Part shown: positions 56,301-64,000 of the stretch, one piece after another
How positions within the stretch are numbered: the stretch's first letter is position 1
Layout: each line of letters begins with the position of its first letter
Origin: Prochlorococcus sp. AG-347-J19
GTDB lineage: Bacteria; Cyanobacteriota; Cyanobacteriia; PCC-6307; Cyanobiaceae
NCBI GenBank assembly: GCA_003279015.1
Contig: QCBV01000002.1
Coordinates: 86,774 to 150,773, forward strand
Length of the DNA: 64,000 bases
Reading direction: 5' to 3'
Notes under the pieces: model-generated
The model's database searches: none
Told to the model about the DNA's origin: nothing
What the model saw: only the letters and a program-made list of their open reading frames with translations
Program-made: the position numbers and the translations under genes

Positions 56301-56975
56301 TTGGAATCAAACAGTAGTAAAAACAATAGTGAAAAATCACCTTATGAAATTTTAGGGGTTGAAGAGGGCGCTGCTTTTGAGGATATTCAGAAGGCTAGAG
56401 ATCTTAAAGTTAAAGAGGCTGGTAACGATTTGATTTTAAAAGCGAAAATAGAATCCTCCTTTGATCAATTACTTATGGGGAGTTTAAAAGCCAGACAATC
56501 AGGAAATGTGAGTTATGAGGCTGTGAGTGCTTCAAAAAAAGAAAAACAAATTAATCAATTTACCAATAATAATTTCCCACTTCTATCAAAGATAAAAAAT
56601 TTAAATAATAATTCTAAGAACTCAAGTCAGTATAGTCTTCCAAAAATAGCTCCCCCCTCATTTGATAACCTTTCAATAAAAATATCTTTTGGAATTTTAT
56701 TTTTGATTTTATTATTTATCAGTCCAGATTCTAATAATAGACTTTTGCTTTCGATCTCAACCTTAATACTTACCTATTCTCAAATTAAATCTGGGAAAAG
56801 ATTTATAGGCTCTTTAGGATGGAGTGTTACCTTTCTTTCAATAGGATTAATATTTGGTGGATTACTTGAAACTAATTCTTTCATTCAGGAAATTTCAAAT
56901 AATTCTTTATCAATACAAAAAATTCAAAGTATTCCTGCCATGGTTATTTTATGGCTGGGCGTAATTTTCTTGTGA
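56301..56975 (+). CDS. CPP1-like (DUF3353) chaperone-like membrane protein
   Basis: A 224-residue protein, TTG start. The N part is a J-like domain, SPYEILGVEEGAAFEDIQKARDLKVKEA, without the HPD motif of true DnaJ. The C part has about three to four membrane helices (about 127-222). This layout is that of CPP1, a plant chaperone-like protein of POR, and its cyanobacterial relatives. In the plant it stabilises protochlorophyllide oxidoreductase, so the POR-like gene at 28 kb is of interest. It converges on hslO with no gap. Confidence 0.8.
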   Translation: MESNSSKNNSEKSPYEILGVEEGAAFEDIQKARDLKVKEAGNDLILKAKIESSFDQLLMGSLKARQSGNVSYEAVSASKKEKQINQFTNNNFPLLSKIKNLNNNSKNSSQYSLPKIAPPSFDNLSIKISFGILFLILLFISPDSNNRLLLSISTLILTYSQIKSGKRFIGSLGWSVTFLSIGLIFGGLLETNSFIQEISNNSLSIQKIQSIPAMVILWLGVIFL

Positions 56976-57878
56976 TTAATTTCCTATCATCGATTTAATT
57001 TCTTCATAATTTATAAGATATTTATTCTTACAAAATTCACAAACTAATTCTGCTTTACCATCTTTCTTTAGGATGTCTTCCAACTCGCTCTTATCAAGCA
57101 TTTTCATTGCATTTAAACTTCTTTCTTTTGAACACTTGCATTTAAAATTAACTTCTTGGGAACGAGCTTTTTCAGAAATTGATTTATCGTCAATATCGGG
57201 AAATATATTTCTAATTAAAGAAAGAAGATTATCTTTTGACTTAAATAGGTCTTCGCTGAAAGAATTAATTTCTTTACATCTTTCTTCAAGTAGTGAGACA
57301 AGTAGAGGGTCAGTATCTTTTTTAGGTAGAACTTGAGCTAATAAGCCACCACTACAAATAACATTTTTATTTTTTATTTTTTCTCCAATAAATACAGCAG
57401 AGGGAGTTTGCTCTGAATGATATAAATATGAAGCTAAGTCTTCAGCAATATTTCCATTTACTAATTCAACAGTGCTTGTAAAGGGTTCTCCAAATCCACT
57501 ATCTCTAATTACATTTAAATATCCTGTACCTAATGCTTTTGTAAAATCAAAAGAATATTTATTATTGTCTATTTTGACTAGGTCTAATTCTAAATTAGGA
57601 TTCCCTACATAACCCCTAACTTTTCCGTCTCTACCTGCATCAACTAGTAATCCTTTTAAAGGTCCGTCAGATCTAACTCTTAAAGTAACTCTCCCATGCA
57701 TTATCTTCATTGAGCTTGCTAAAAGCAGTGAAGCACTAAATGCTCTTCCTATGATAGAGGTGGTTAAATAAGAAAGACCGTGTCTTTTTTTTGCTTCTAA
57801 AGAAGATTCTGTTGTTAAGACTGCAACTAATCTTATTCCTCCATTTGCTGCAGTAGCACGAACTATCCTATCCTGCAT
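56976..57878 (-). CDS. hslO: redox-regulated chaperone Hsp33
   Basis: A 300-residue chaperone that turns on when oxidised. The zinc-binding switch is visible at the C end: CKCSKERS and CEFCKNKY, a CxC-(about 30)-CxxC pattern. The N domain has [24 protein letters not shown] and [21 protein letters not shown]. It overlaps the upstream ATPase gene by 11 bases, so translation is coupled; the functional link is unclear. Confidence 0.95.
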   Translation of the reverse strand: MQDRIVRATAANGGIRLVAVLTTESSLEAKKRHGLSYLTTSIIGRAFSASLLLASSMKIMHGRVTLRVRSDGPLKGLLVDAGRDGKVRGYVGNPNLELDLVKIDNNKYSFDFTKALGTGYLNVIRDSGFGEPFTSTVELVNGNIAEDLASYLYHSEQTPSAVFIGEKIKNKNVICSGGLLAQVLPKKDTDPLLVSLLEERCKEINSFSEDLFKSKDNLLSLIRNIFPDIDDKSISEKARSQEVNFKCKCSKERSLNAMKMLDKSELEDILKKDGKAELVCEFCKNKYLINYEEIKSMIGN

Positions 57879-58515
57879 GATTTTCTTTCATAAAATTTTT
57901 AATTTTCCCTTTTTCTAAGAATAATATCCTAGAAGAAATTTCCTCAAATAATGCCGGTTCATGAGTAACAATAATAATTGTATTTTTATTTTTTAAATCA
58001 AGAATTAAATTCTTCACATCATTTCTCATTGAATAGTCTAATCCAGCAGTTGGTTCATCAAGTAAAAGAATTGAGGGGTTTCTAAGTAGTTGAACTGCAA
58101 CAGCTAATCGCCTTTGTTGTCCGCCACTTAATTGTTCTGGTGGTTGGGTCAGATTAATTTTTTTCAAACCAACTTTTTTTAAAACTATTTCTATATTTTT
58201 TTCTTTTAAAGATTTATGGCCTATTTTTAATTCTTTCCCAATGGTTGTACCTATAAAGTATCTTTCAGGAAATTGGAATACTACACCACAAAACCATCTT
58301 CTTTGTCTAGAAGATAAAATTTTATTCTTCCAAGTAATTTTTCCTTTTTGTGGACTTGTTAATCCGCTTATTATTTCGAGTAGTGTTGTTTTCCCAGAAC
58401 CACTATTGCCGCAAATTAAAATGATTTCATTTTCATGCACTTTTAAATTTAAATTGTCTATTATTTTTCTTTCACCAGTTTGGGGTTGATAAGATATTTC
58501 TTTTAAATCAAGCAT
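57868..58515 (-). CDS. ECF/cobalt-type ABC transporter ATPase
   Basis: A 215-residue ATPase with Walker [21 protein letters not shown], the ECF-type Q loop [12 protein letters not shown], signature [16 protein letters not shown] and Walker [24 protein letters not shown] is typical of EcfA/CbiO proteins for vitamins and metals. No membrane partner is next to it, so its partner must be elsewhere in the genome. Symbol withheld. Confidence 0.85.
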   Translation of the reverse strand: MLDLKEISYQPQTGERKIIDNLNLKVHENEIILICGNSGSGKTTLLEIISGLTSPQKGKITWKNKILSSRQRRWFCGVVFQFPERYFIGTTIGKELKIGHKSLKEKNIEIVLKKVGLKKINLTQPPEQLSGGQQRRLAVAVQLLRNPSILLLDEPTAGLDYSMRNDVKNLILDLKNKNTIIIVTHEPALFEEISSRILFLEKGKIKNFMKENHAG

Positions 58516-58598
58516 TATTAATTAAGTTATAGGTACGAATTTTAATCTAGTAATTACTTACTTATAATAGTTGTAGATCTAAAAAGTTATTAGTCAAT

Positions 58599-59042
58599 AT
58601 GAATATTATTTTTAGGGAAGTTGATCCTTTTAATTGTTGGATATGGATTAGGTTTTCAGAATCACCAACTCAAGATGAAAAAAACTATTTAGATGGTGTT
58701 TTTGATAGTTGGTACGTTTTAGGAAGGTTAGGTGGATTTAATTCTGAAAATTTGCAAACTCATGAAGAGGGTTCTGATTTAAGTTGGATGTCCTATGACA
58801 ATGACCAAAAAAACGCATCTCTTCCTGCCTTAATGCATAATTTAGGAATTATGGAATATCAAAACCTGTGGGGAAGATGTTGGGTTGATTTTGGAACTTC
58901 AGACTCTATTTCAATAGATATATTAATTAATTCTTTGAATGAGATATCAAATAATTATGTAAAAATTGATGAGTTAATTATTGGGGGTGAAAATAATGAT
59001 TGGGCAATTGAAGAACATGAAGATTTAGTTTTCAAAGATTAA
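58599..59042 (+). CDS. DUF3531 family protein
   Basis: A 147-residue acidic protein kept in cyanobacteria and plants. Signature parts are FREVDPFNCWIWIRF, FDSWYVLGRLGGFNSENLQ, DLSWMSYD and LWGRCWVDFGTSD. It has no membrane segment. Function unknown. It is directly upstream of rsmE with eight bases between, so the two probably share a transcript. Confidence 0.82.
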   Translation: MNIIFREVDPFNCWIWIRFSESPTQDEKNYLDGVFDSWYVLGRLGGFNSENLQTHEEGSDLSWMSYDNDQKNASLPALMHNLGIMEYQNLWGRCWVDFGTSDSISIDILINSLNEISNNYVKIDELIIGGENNDWAIEEHEDLVFKD

Positions 59043-59050
59043 GTTTTTAG

Positions 59051-59824
59051 ATGGAAGACTTAACAAGATTAATTATTTCTCATGAAAGAATTGAAAATAT
59101 TAGGAACAATAATTTAAAACTTTCTAAAGAAGAGGCTCATTATATAAACAAAGTAATGAGGATAAAAAATGGTAAAAAAATATTTATAGCTAACGGAGAG
59201 GGTTCATTATGGAAAGCTATAAAAGTTAAAAATGATTGTTTAGAAATAATTCAATTAAAAAAACCTTACTTATTTCAAAAACGAGCAATTAACTTATTAG
59301 GCATAGCTGTTGTTATACCAAAAAGTGGTTTTGAAGATATTTTAAAAATGTGTACAGAAATAGGAATTGATTTTATACAGCCATTATTTTCAGAAAGACA
59401 GGTAAACAAAAATTTAAATTTTTCTAGAAAACTTTTGAGATGGAATTCAATTATCAAAGAAGCAGTTGAGCAAAGTGAGAGATTATGGAAACCATCAATT
59501 TTAAATGGTATTGATATTATTGAATGGCTAAAATGTAGAAATAATCAAGAAAGAGTTTCAATTTCTATAACAAGAGAAGAAACATCATATGACTTAAATC
59601 AATGGTTAAGAAAACAACAAGAATTTGTAAATAATAAAGGAGGTATTTTTTGGAATGTAATTGGCCCTGAAGGAGGTTGGTCCTCTAAAGAAATTGATTT
59701 TTTTAAAAAAAATAATATTACCTTTGTTAAACTTTCCGAGACTATCTTAAGAACTTCAACGGCTAGTATTAACGCATCATCAATCCTAAATCAGTGGAGA
59801 ATTGATTTGAAATTAAGGAATTAG
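59051..59824 (+). CDS. rsmE: 16S rRNA m3U1498 methyltransferase
   Basis: SPOUT-fold methyltransferase of 257 residues acting on U1498 of 16S rRNA. It has the N-terminal PUA-like part with SKEEAHYINKVMRIKNG, LLGIAVVIPKSGFEDILKMCTEIGID and the SAM knot NVIGPEGGWSSKEIDFFK followed by LSETILRTSTASINA. Length is normal. Five bases separate it from the DUF92 gene. Confidence 0.94.
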   Translation: MEDLTRLIISHERIENIRNNNLKLSKEEAHYINKVMRIKNGKKIFIANGEGSLWKAIKVKNDCLEIIQLKKPYLFQKRAINLLGIAVVIPKSGFEDILKMCTEIGIDFIQPLFSERQVNKNLNFSRKLLRWNSIIKEAVEQSERLWKPSILNGIDIIEWLKCRNNQERVSISITREETSYDLNQWLRKQQEFVNNKGGIFWNVIGPEGGWSSKEIDFFKKNNITFVKLSETILRTSTASINASSILNQWRIDLKLRN

Positions 59825-59829
59825 ATAAA

Positions 59830-60573
59830 ATGGATTTAATTAGAAATCATTTTTTTATAGGTTTTTGCATTAATTTTATTTTGATTTATATATTTTGCAA
59901 GATTCCTTTGATGACAAAAAGTGGTTGGATAAGTGCAGGTATTTTAGGCACAATTTTGTGGGGATGTTTGTCATGGCAGGGATGGATGTCAGTTGTAATT
60001 TATTTATTATTTGGATCTCTCGTTACCAAAATAGGTTTTAAATTTAAAAAAGAAAAGGGAATAGCTGAAAAAAGAGGTGGGATAAGAGGTCCTGAGAATG
60101 TATGGGGCTCAGCAGCTACAGGATTATTTCTTGCGATTATGACAAAATTTAATGCTGCCAACGTAGTGATATTTAAAGTGGGTTTTGCTGCAAGTTTCGC
60201 CGCAAAGTTGGCGGATACTTTTGGTAGCGAAATTGGAAAGAGATTTGGAAGGGACACATATTTAATTACTTCACTTAAAAAGGTTGAGAGAGGAACTGAA
60301 GGAGGAATAAGTATAGAAGGAACATTAGCTAGTATTTTGGGATCAATATTTATGGCTTTTATAATGCTTCGTCTATCAATTATCTCTACAAAATATCATT
60401 TTATAGTCGTAATAGTTTCTGGATTCTTGGCAACACTTTCTGAAAGTATTATTGGTGCTAAATTTCAAAACAAATATAAATTAAGTAATGAATTCGTAAA
60501 TGCTATTCAGACAAGTATTGCTTCGGTTTTTGCTATCTTTGCTCTTGTTTTATATTCATATTTTTTAAATTAA
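59830..60573 (+). CDS. DUF92 membrane protein (VTE6/phytyl-phosphate kinase type)
   Basis: A 247-residue protein with about six membrane helices and the DUF92 motifs LTKSGWISAGILGT-like start, KRGGIRGPENVWGSAATGLF, KLADTFGSEIGKRFG and KKVERGTEGGISIEGTLASI. Plant VTE6 of this family phosphorylates phytyl phosphate to phytyl diphosphate for tocopherol and phylloquinone. Prochlorococcus has such needs for quinone and chlorophyll phytol recycling. Function is inferred from the family. Confidence 0.82.
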   Translation: MDLIRNHFFIGFCINFILIYIFCKIPLMTKSGWISAGILGTILWGCLSWQGWMSVVIYLLFGSLVTKIGFKFKKEKGIAEKRGGIRGPENVWGSAATGLFLAIMTKFNAANVVIFKVGFAASFAAKLADTFGSEIGKRFGRDTYLITSLKKVERGTEGGISIEGTLASILGSIFMAFIMLRLSIISTKYHFIVVIVSGFLATLSESIIGAKFQNKYKLSNEFVNAIQTSIASVFAIFALVLYSYFLN

Positions 60574-60589
60574 AAATATTTGGAAAGAA

Positions 60590-61234
60590 CTAGGATTCCT
60601 TCCATTTAGTAAGAATCTCCCAGCTCTTCAGTCTTTGGAAAAGCCAGAAATGACCTTCGGAATTTAGATGAATTCCATCATGTGTAATCCAATTTTTACT
60701 CCTTTTATCAGAGTACATTTCTCTAAAAGTAGGAAGAAATGGGACATTCTGATTGAGGCATACTTCCTCCATTCTCCTTTCATAAGAATTACAAAAATCA
60801 TTTGAGTACCAGAGACATCCTGCGAACGGCATTTTGCTTTCGTCAACTGGTGTCAGGCCAATAACAAAAACATTTGTTTGAGAGTGCATTTCATTAATTA
60901 GTCTCTCTAATCCATATTCAAATCCATCTATATCTAATTGATGTCTTCCGTTTTTCTGACCAATTGCTGCGGTGTCGTTAAGGCCAACATTTAGCAGGAT
61001 TGCTTTAGGTTTATTCCTTCTAGTTTCTCCTCTAGATGACCATTCTTTTTCCCATCTAGATGAAACTTTTTCTATCCCATCTCCTCTAACGCCAAGCTGA
61101 TAAATAACTGGCCCATTTTGGTTATTGCACCAATCTTTTCTAAGCCTCTCACACCATCCACCACCTTCATTATCTCCCCATCCATAAACTGAGCTATCTC
61201 CAATAACAATTAACTGTTTTGGTAAACTAATCAC
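60590..61234 (-). CDS. SGNH/GDSL-type esterase
   Basis: A 214-residue hydrolase. Block I IVIGDSSVYGWGDNEGGG carries the nucleophilic Ser14, GVRGDGIEKVSSRW the block II Gly, NVGLND the block III Asn, and THDGIHLNSEGH the Asp-His pair. No signal peptide is visible, so it is likely cytosolic. Substrate unknown; family members cleave lipid and sugar esters. It converges on the DUF92 gene, and phnE lies about 50 bases upstream on the same strand. Confidence 0.88.
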   Translation of the reverse strand: MISLPKQLIVIGDSSVYGWGDNEGGGWCERLRKDWCNNQNGPVIYQLGVRGDGIEKVSSRWEKEWSSRGETRRNKPKAILLNVGLNDTAAIGQKNGRHQLDIDGFEYGLERLINEMHSQTNVFVIGLTPVDESKMPFAGCLWYSNDFCNSYERRMEEVCLNQNVPFLPTFREMYSDKRSKNWITHDGIHLNSEGHFWLFQRLKSWEILTKWKES

Positions 61235-61283
61235 TATAACCGGAAAAAAATACTACTTCGATTTAACTAATTATTCTTACAAA

Positions 61284-62786
61284 TCAAGTTAAACTATTCT
61301 TAATTTTACCATTTATTAATTCGCCAACTATTGCGATGGAGCTATAAGCTATCAAAACTATGCTAACTTCTTTCCAAGCGAATGAACTTAGTGATTCTTG
61401 CAATTGCCAACCTAGACCAATACTCCCAATGACTCCAACAATTGCAGTTTCTCTAATAATGATGTCAGATCTATAAGCGCAATATGCTAAGTAACTTTTG
61501 GCTTGTTGAGAAAATAAACCTAAAAGCCAACTAGTTTTTTTTGAGATTCCTAGGGATTTCATTGCAATATAATTTCTCTTGTCTTGGCTATCTAGATTTG
61601 TAAAAAGTAATTTACTTGTAATGCCAGCGTTGTGAAGACCTAATGTTAATGCTGCTAAAGATAAAGAAGGATTATTAAAAGTTAATAGAATTAGAAGTAC
61701 TATAGGTGTAGGTATTAAACGTAATAAAAATGCAAAAATTTTTATAAAAATTTTAGAAGTATTGTTGTTAAAAATTCCTATGACTATTGGAGGTAAACTA
61801 ATTGCGATTCCAGTTGATAAAAGACTTAAAATTATTGTTTCGAATATAAGTTTTAAGAAATCAAATAATCCTAAATCTGAGCTTGATTTAAAAAGAGAAC
61901 TAACAGAATTAAAATTTTCAAAATTATTATGAAAAATAAAATAAAGAAAATATGAAAAAGAAAATAAAATTGTTATAAAAAAAACTGCAAGAAAAATAAT
62001 ATCTATGATTTTATTTGTATTATTAAATTTTATTTTTTTGAATATTAATCCAGACAGAATTATCAAAATTGCTAAGGACCATAAATAAGTCCACAACTCT
62101 CTAAAGTTTAAAGTTTGGAAAGATAAAAAAATACTAGTACCTATTCCTCCAATCCCAAAAAGTCCCAAAATAACTGTACTTCTTATTGAACACTCTAATC
62201 GATATAAACCAAAGTTTTTAAATGTATTTATTATTGGATTCCATATTAAAGTTAATAAAGAAGAAAATTTAGGTGCATTTATTTGATTAATAGATTCAAA
62301 ACTTTTGTAGTCAATATTTTCTAATTGTTCAGCAAAGACTTTTGAATTTACAGCAATATAAGGAATACATATAGCTATTATTCCTATTGAAAAATTTATT
62401 CCATATATTTGCATTAATAGTATTCCCCAAATTACTTCATGAATAGATCTAATTATTGTTAGGAGAAACCTTATAATGCTGTAGAAAAAATTTGGAATAT
62501 TAAAAAATTTATAAAAAATATTTGAGGATAATATTCCAAAAATTGCCCCAAAAATAATACTTACTAACCAACTAAAAAAACCAACTAAGATAGTTTCATT
62601 TAATCTATTAATTACGCTAATAATAATTTCATTATCGATCTTGGGATTAAATGCAGAAATTAAGAATTCTTGGAATAATTTAAATCCTCCAAAATGAATA
62701 TTGGATATTAATTGATACCCTATAGGTATGCAAACCAAAATTGGAAGAAAAGATAATGAGGTATAGTTTAATTTTAATTTATTCAA
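61284..62786 (-). CDS. phnE: phosphonate/phosphite ABC permease, double-length (two fused PhnE domains)
   Basis: A 500-residue inner-membrane protein with about twelve helices. It is twice the usual PhnE length: each half has a binding-protein-dependent transport region with an EAA-like loop, the first around YKSFESINQINAPKFSSLL and the second around DKRNYIAMKSLGISKKTSW. So one chain probably supplies both transmembrane domains. It starts four bases after phnC. Confidence 0.85.
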   Translation of the reverse strand: MNKLKLNYTSLSFLPILVCIPIGYQLISNIHFGGFKLFQEFLISAFNPKIDNEIIISVINRLNETILVGFFSWLVSIIFGAIFGILSSNIFYKFFNIPNFFYSIIRFLLTIIRSIHEVIWGILLMQIYGINFSIGIIAICIPYIAVNSKVFAEQLENIDYKSFESINQINAPKFSSLLTLIWNPIINTFKNFGLYRLECSIRSTVILGLFGIGGIGTSIFLSFQTLNFRELWTYLWSLAILIILSGLIFKKIKFNNTNKIIDIIFLAVFFITILFSFSYFLYFIFHNNFENFNSVSSLFKSSSDLGLFDFLKLIFETIILSLLSTGIAISLPPIVIGIFNNNTSKIFIKIFAFLLRLIPTPIVLLILLTFNNPSLSLAALTLGLHNAGITSKLLFTNLDSQDKRNYIAMKSLGISKKTSWLLGLFSQQAKSYLAYCAYRSDIIIRETAIVGVIGSIGLGWQLQESLSSFAWKEVSIVLIAYSSIAIVGELINGKIKNSLT

Positions 62787-62790
62787 CTAA

Positions 62791-63531
62791 TTAATATATT
62801 TTGTCTAAATGAAGCTTCTTTAAGTTATTTCTTCTAATATTGAAAATAATTTTACCATCCCTTATTCCAAGAACTTTATCGAAATCGTTCAGCAAATCTA
62901 ATCTATGCAATGCAACTAATATTGTCTTTGGGGATTTTTTTGTATTATTTTTATCTACATTTTCTAGTAGCAGGTTTTTAATTATTGTTATCAATTTAGG
63001 ATCTAAATTATTAAAAGGCTCATCTGCAAGTAGTATATCTGCGCCTTGAATTAATGACCTAGCTATAGCCACCCTTTGTTTTTGCCCCCCAGATAGTTTT
63101 CTGATATTTTTGTCGTAAGTAGAGTTATGAAGTCTACATAATTGCATATATTTGTGCGCCTTCTTAAAAGAACTTATATTTAGCAAATTTTTCAAAGCGA
63201 AATAAAAATTGTTTTCGGCTAGTAGTCCACAATTAACATTTTGTTCGGCCGAGAGATCTTCTATTAATCTTAAATCTTGCCAAATAGTTGTTATCTTTCG
63301 TTTCTTCTTTCTATCTAGTTCATCGAAACTTTTATTGAATAATTTAACCTCACCATGAGTCGGCTTGATAGTGCCATTAAGAACTGATATAAGAGTAGTT
63401 TTTCCTGAACCGCTTTTACCTAAAAGTGCAATCTTCTCCCCTGAATTTATTTTTAAATTTACTTTATTTAGAATCAGATTATTTTTGTATTTATAAGATA
63501 TATTTTTTAATTCTAAGAGAGTATTATTCAT
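62791..63531 (-). CDS. phnC: phosphonate/phosphite ABC transporter ATPase
   Basis: A 246-residue ATPase: Walker [22 protein letters not shown] loop TIWQDLRLIEDLS, signature KLSGGQKQRVAIARSLIQG and Walker B ILLADEPFNNLD, with the His switch ILVALHRLDLL. The phnC start overlaps the phnD stop by four bases. Together with phnE and phnD it forms a complete importer; no phn C-P lyase gene is in the window. Confidence 0.93.
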   Translation of the reverse strand: MNNTLLELKNISYKYKNNLILNKVNLKINSGEKIALLGKSGSGKTTLISVLNGTIKPTHGEVKLFNKSFDELDRKKKRKITTIWQDLRLIEDLSAEQNVNCGLLAENNFYFALKNLLNISSFKKAHKYMQLCRLHNSTYDKNIRKLSGGQKQRVAIARSLIQGADILLADEPFNNLDPKLITIIKNLLLENVDKNNTKKSPKTILVALHRLDLLNDFDKVLGIRDGKIIFNIRRNNLKKLHLDKIY

Positions 63532-64000
63532 CTAATTTTATTTAATTTCCTCCCGATGTTCTCTATATTTTTATACTGTTGTGATTCTGCATTTATAAAT
63601 CTTTTTGCATTGAACATATTTAATATCTTTTTATGTGATTTTTGATTTATATCTAAATCTAGAATTACTGATTTAAGTTCTTTTGTAAACCCCTCCCCGA
63701 ATCTATTATCAAGATCCCCTTGAGCTACCCAATGATAGTCAGCATATTCTGGGGTTATCCAGAATAATTCTAAATTACTTGTTCTTTTGGGATTATTTTT
63801 AAGATTGTTTTCCCAAACTTGTTTATTTAAAACTCCAGCATCAAATGCTCCACTATTAACTAAAGCTATTGTGGCATCATGACTCCCACTAAAACCTGCT
63901 TTTTTCCCTTTAAAGTGTTTAATTTTTACCCCTGCTCGATTCAAAAAATATTCTGGCATTAATCTTCCAGAAGTTGAGTTTTCAGAGCCAAAAGTAAATC
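63528..64000 (-). CDS. phnD: phosphonate/phosphite-binding protein, partial
   Basis: The C-terminal part of a periplasmic binding protein; the frame stays open beyond the ATG at 63959 to the window end (FTFGSENSTSGRLMPEYFLN). That motif, plus SGSHDATIALVNSGAFDAGVLN, marks the PhnD/PtxB group. Residues after it give LKSVILDLDINQKSHKKILNMF. The N terminus and signal peptide lie outside. Whether it binds phosphonate or phosphite cannot be told here. Confidence 0.9.
   Translation of the reverse strand, partial: FTFGSENSTSGRLMPEYFLNRAGVKIKHFKGKKAGFSGSHDATIALVNSGAFDAGVLNKQVWENNLKNNPKRTSNLELFWITPEYADYHWVAQGDLDNRFGEGFTKELKSVILDLDINQKSHKKILNMFNAKRFINAESQQYKNIENIGRKLNKIR

Overview
The window comes from the chromosome of a high-light-adapted, streamlined picocyanobacterium, almost certainly Prochlorococcus marinus. 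The evidence is very low GC, genes packed head to tail with gaps of tens of bases, a Pcb antenna gene (divinyl-chlorophyll a/b light harvesting), a lycopene cyclase of the CrtL type, a class II B12-dependent ribonucleotide reductase as the only reductase seen, many TTG start codons, and numerous small cyanobacteria-only proteins. I see no insertion sequence, prophage, CRISPR array or rRNA operon. The ecotype call is from gene content and remembered gene order, not from a search.

Layout. 1-10 kb: end of an upstream gene, a DUF760 protein, signal peptidase, menD-menB (phylloquinone), glgA, murF, then a minus-strand group aroA / MnmC-like methyltransferase / glmU. 10-20 kb: a plus-strand run comB, nitrilase-family amidase, amiC, murI, sds, acs; then DUF1350, a DEDD exonuclease, an odd glycine-pentad/DUF3721 protein and hisS. 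20-31 kb: small unknown proteins, pcbA with a clear terminator, a GltS-type carrier, a GST, a GIY-YIG-like membrane protein, SDR, crtL-e, a protochlorophyllide-reductase-like paralogue, MscS, an isochorismatase-family hydrolase and fur. 31-36 kb: arsS, stpA (glucosylglycerol-phosphate phosphatase), and two unassigned genes, the first looking like a diverged glycerol-3-phosphate dehydrogenase. 36-43 kb: metY-metA, a SulP permease, an FAD oxidase, a CbiX-type chelatase with a histidine-rich tail, and a 380-base spacer with three DnaA-box-like 9-mers. 43-51 kb: GMC oxidoreductase, pentapeptide protein, a two-gene ribbon-helix-helix / GIY-YIG-like operon with an upstream palindrome, gloA, Tic20-like protein, membrane proteins, rluF, tRNA-Ser(UGA), and several mini-genes of 33-64 codons. 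51-64 kb: nrdJ, a methyltransferase, prfC, a CPP1-like protein, hslO, an ECF-type ATPase, DUF3531, rsmE, a DUF92/VTE6-type kinase, an SGNH esterase, and the phosphonate/phosphite transporter phnE-phnC-phnD, cut by the window end.

How it fits together. Most genes are core housekeeping: cell wall (murF, glmU, murI, amiC), isoprenoid/quinone/pigment (sds, menD, menB, crtL-e, pcbA, POR-like, CPP1-like, DUF92), carbon storage and compatible solute (glgA, acs, stpA with its GpsA-like neighbour), sulfur amino acids (metY, metA), and tetrapyrrole/B12 use (CbiX, nrdJ). The parts that most deserve a second look are the RHH/GIY-YIG-like operon, the stpA neighbourhood, the POR-like paralogue lacking a key cysteine, the glycine-pentad protein, the DnaA-box cluster, and the mini-genes with structured leaders near 50 kb.
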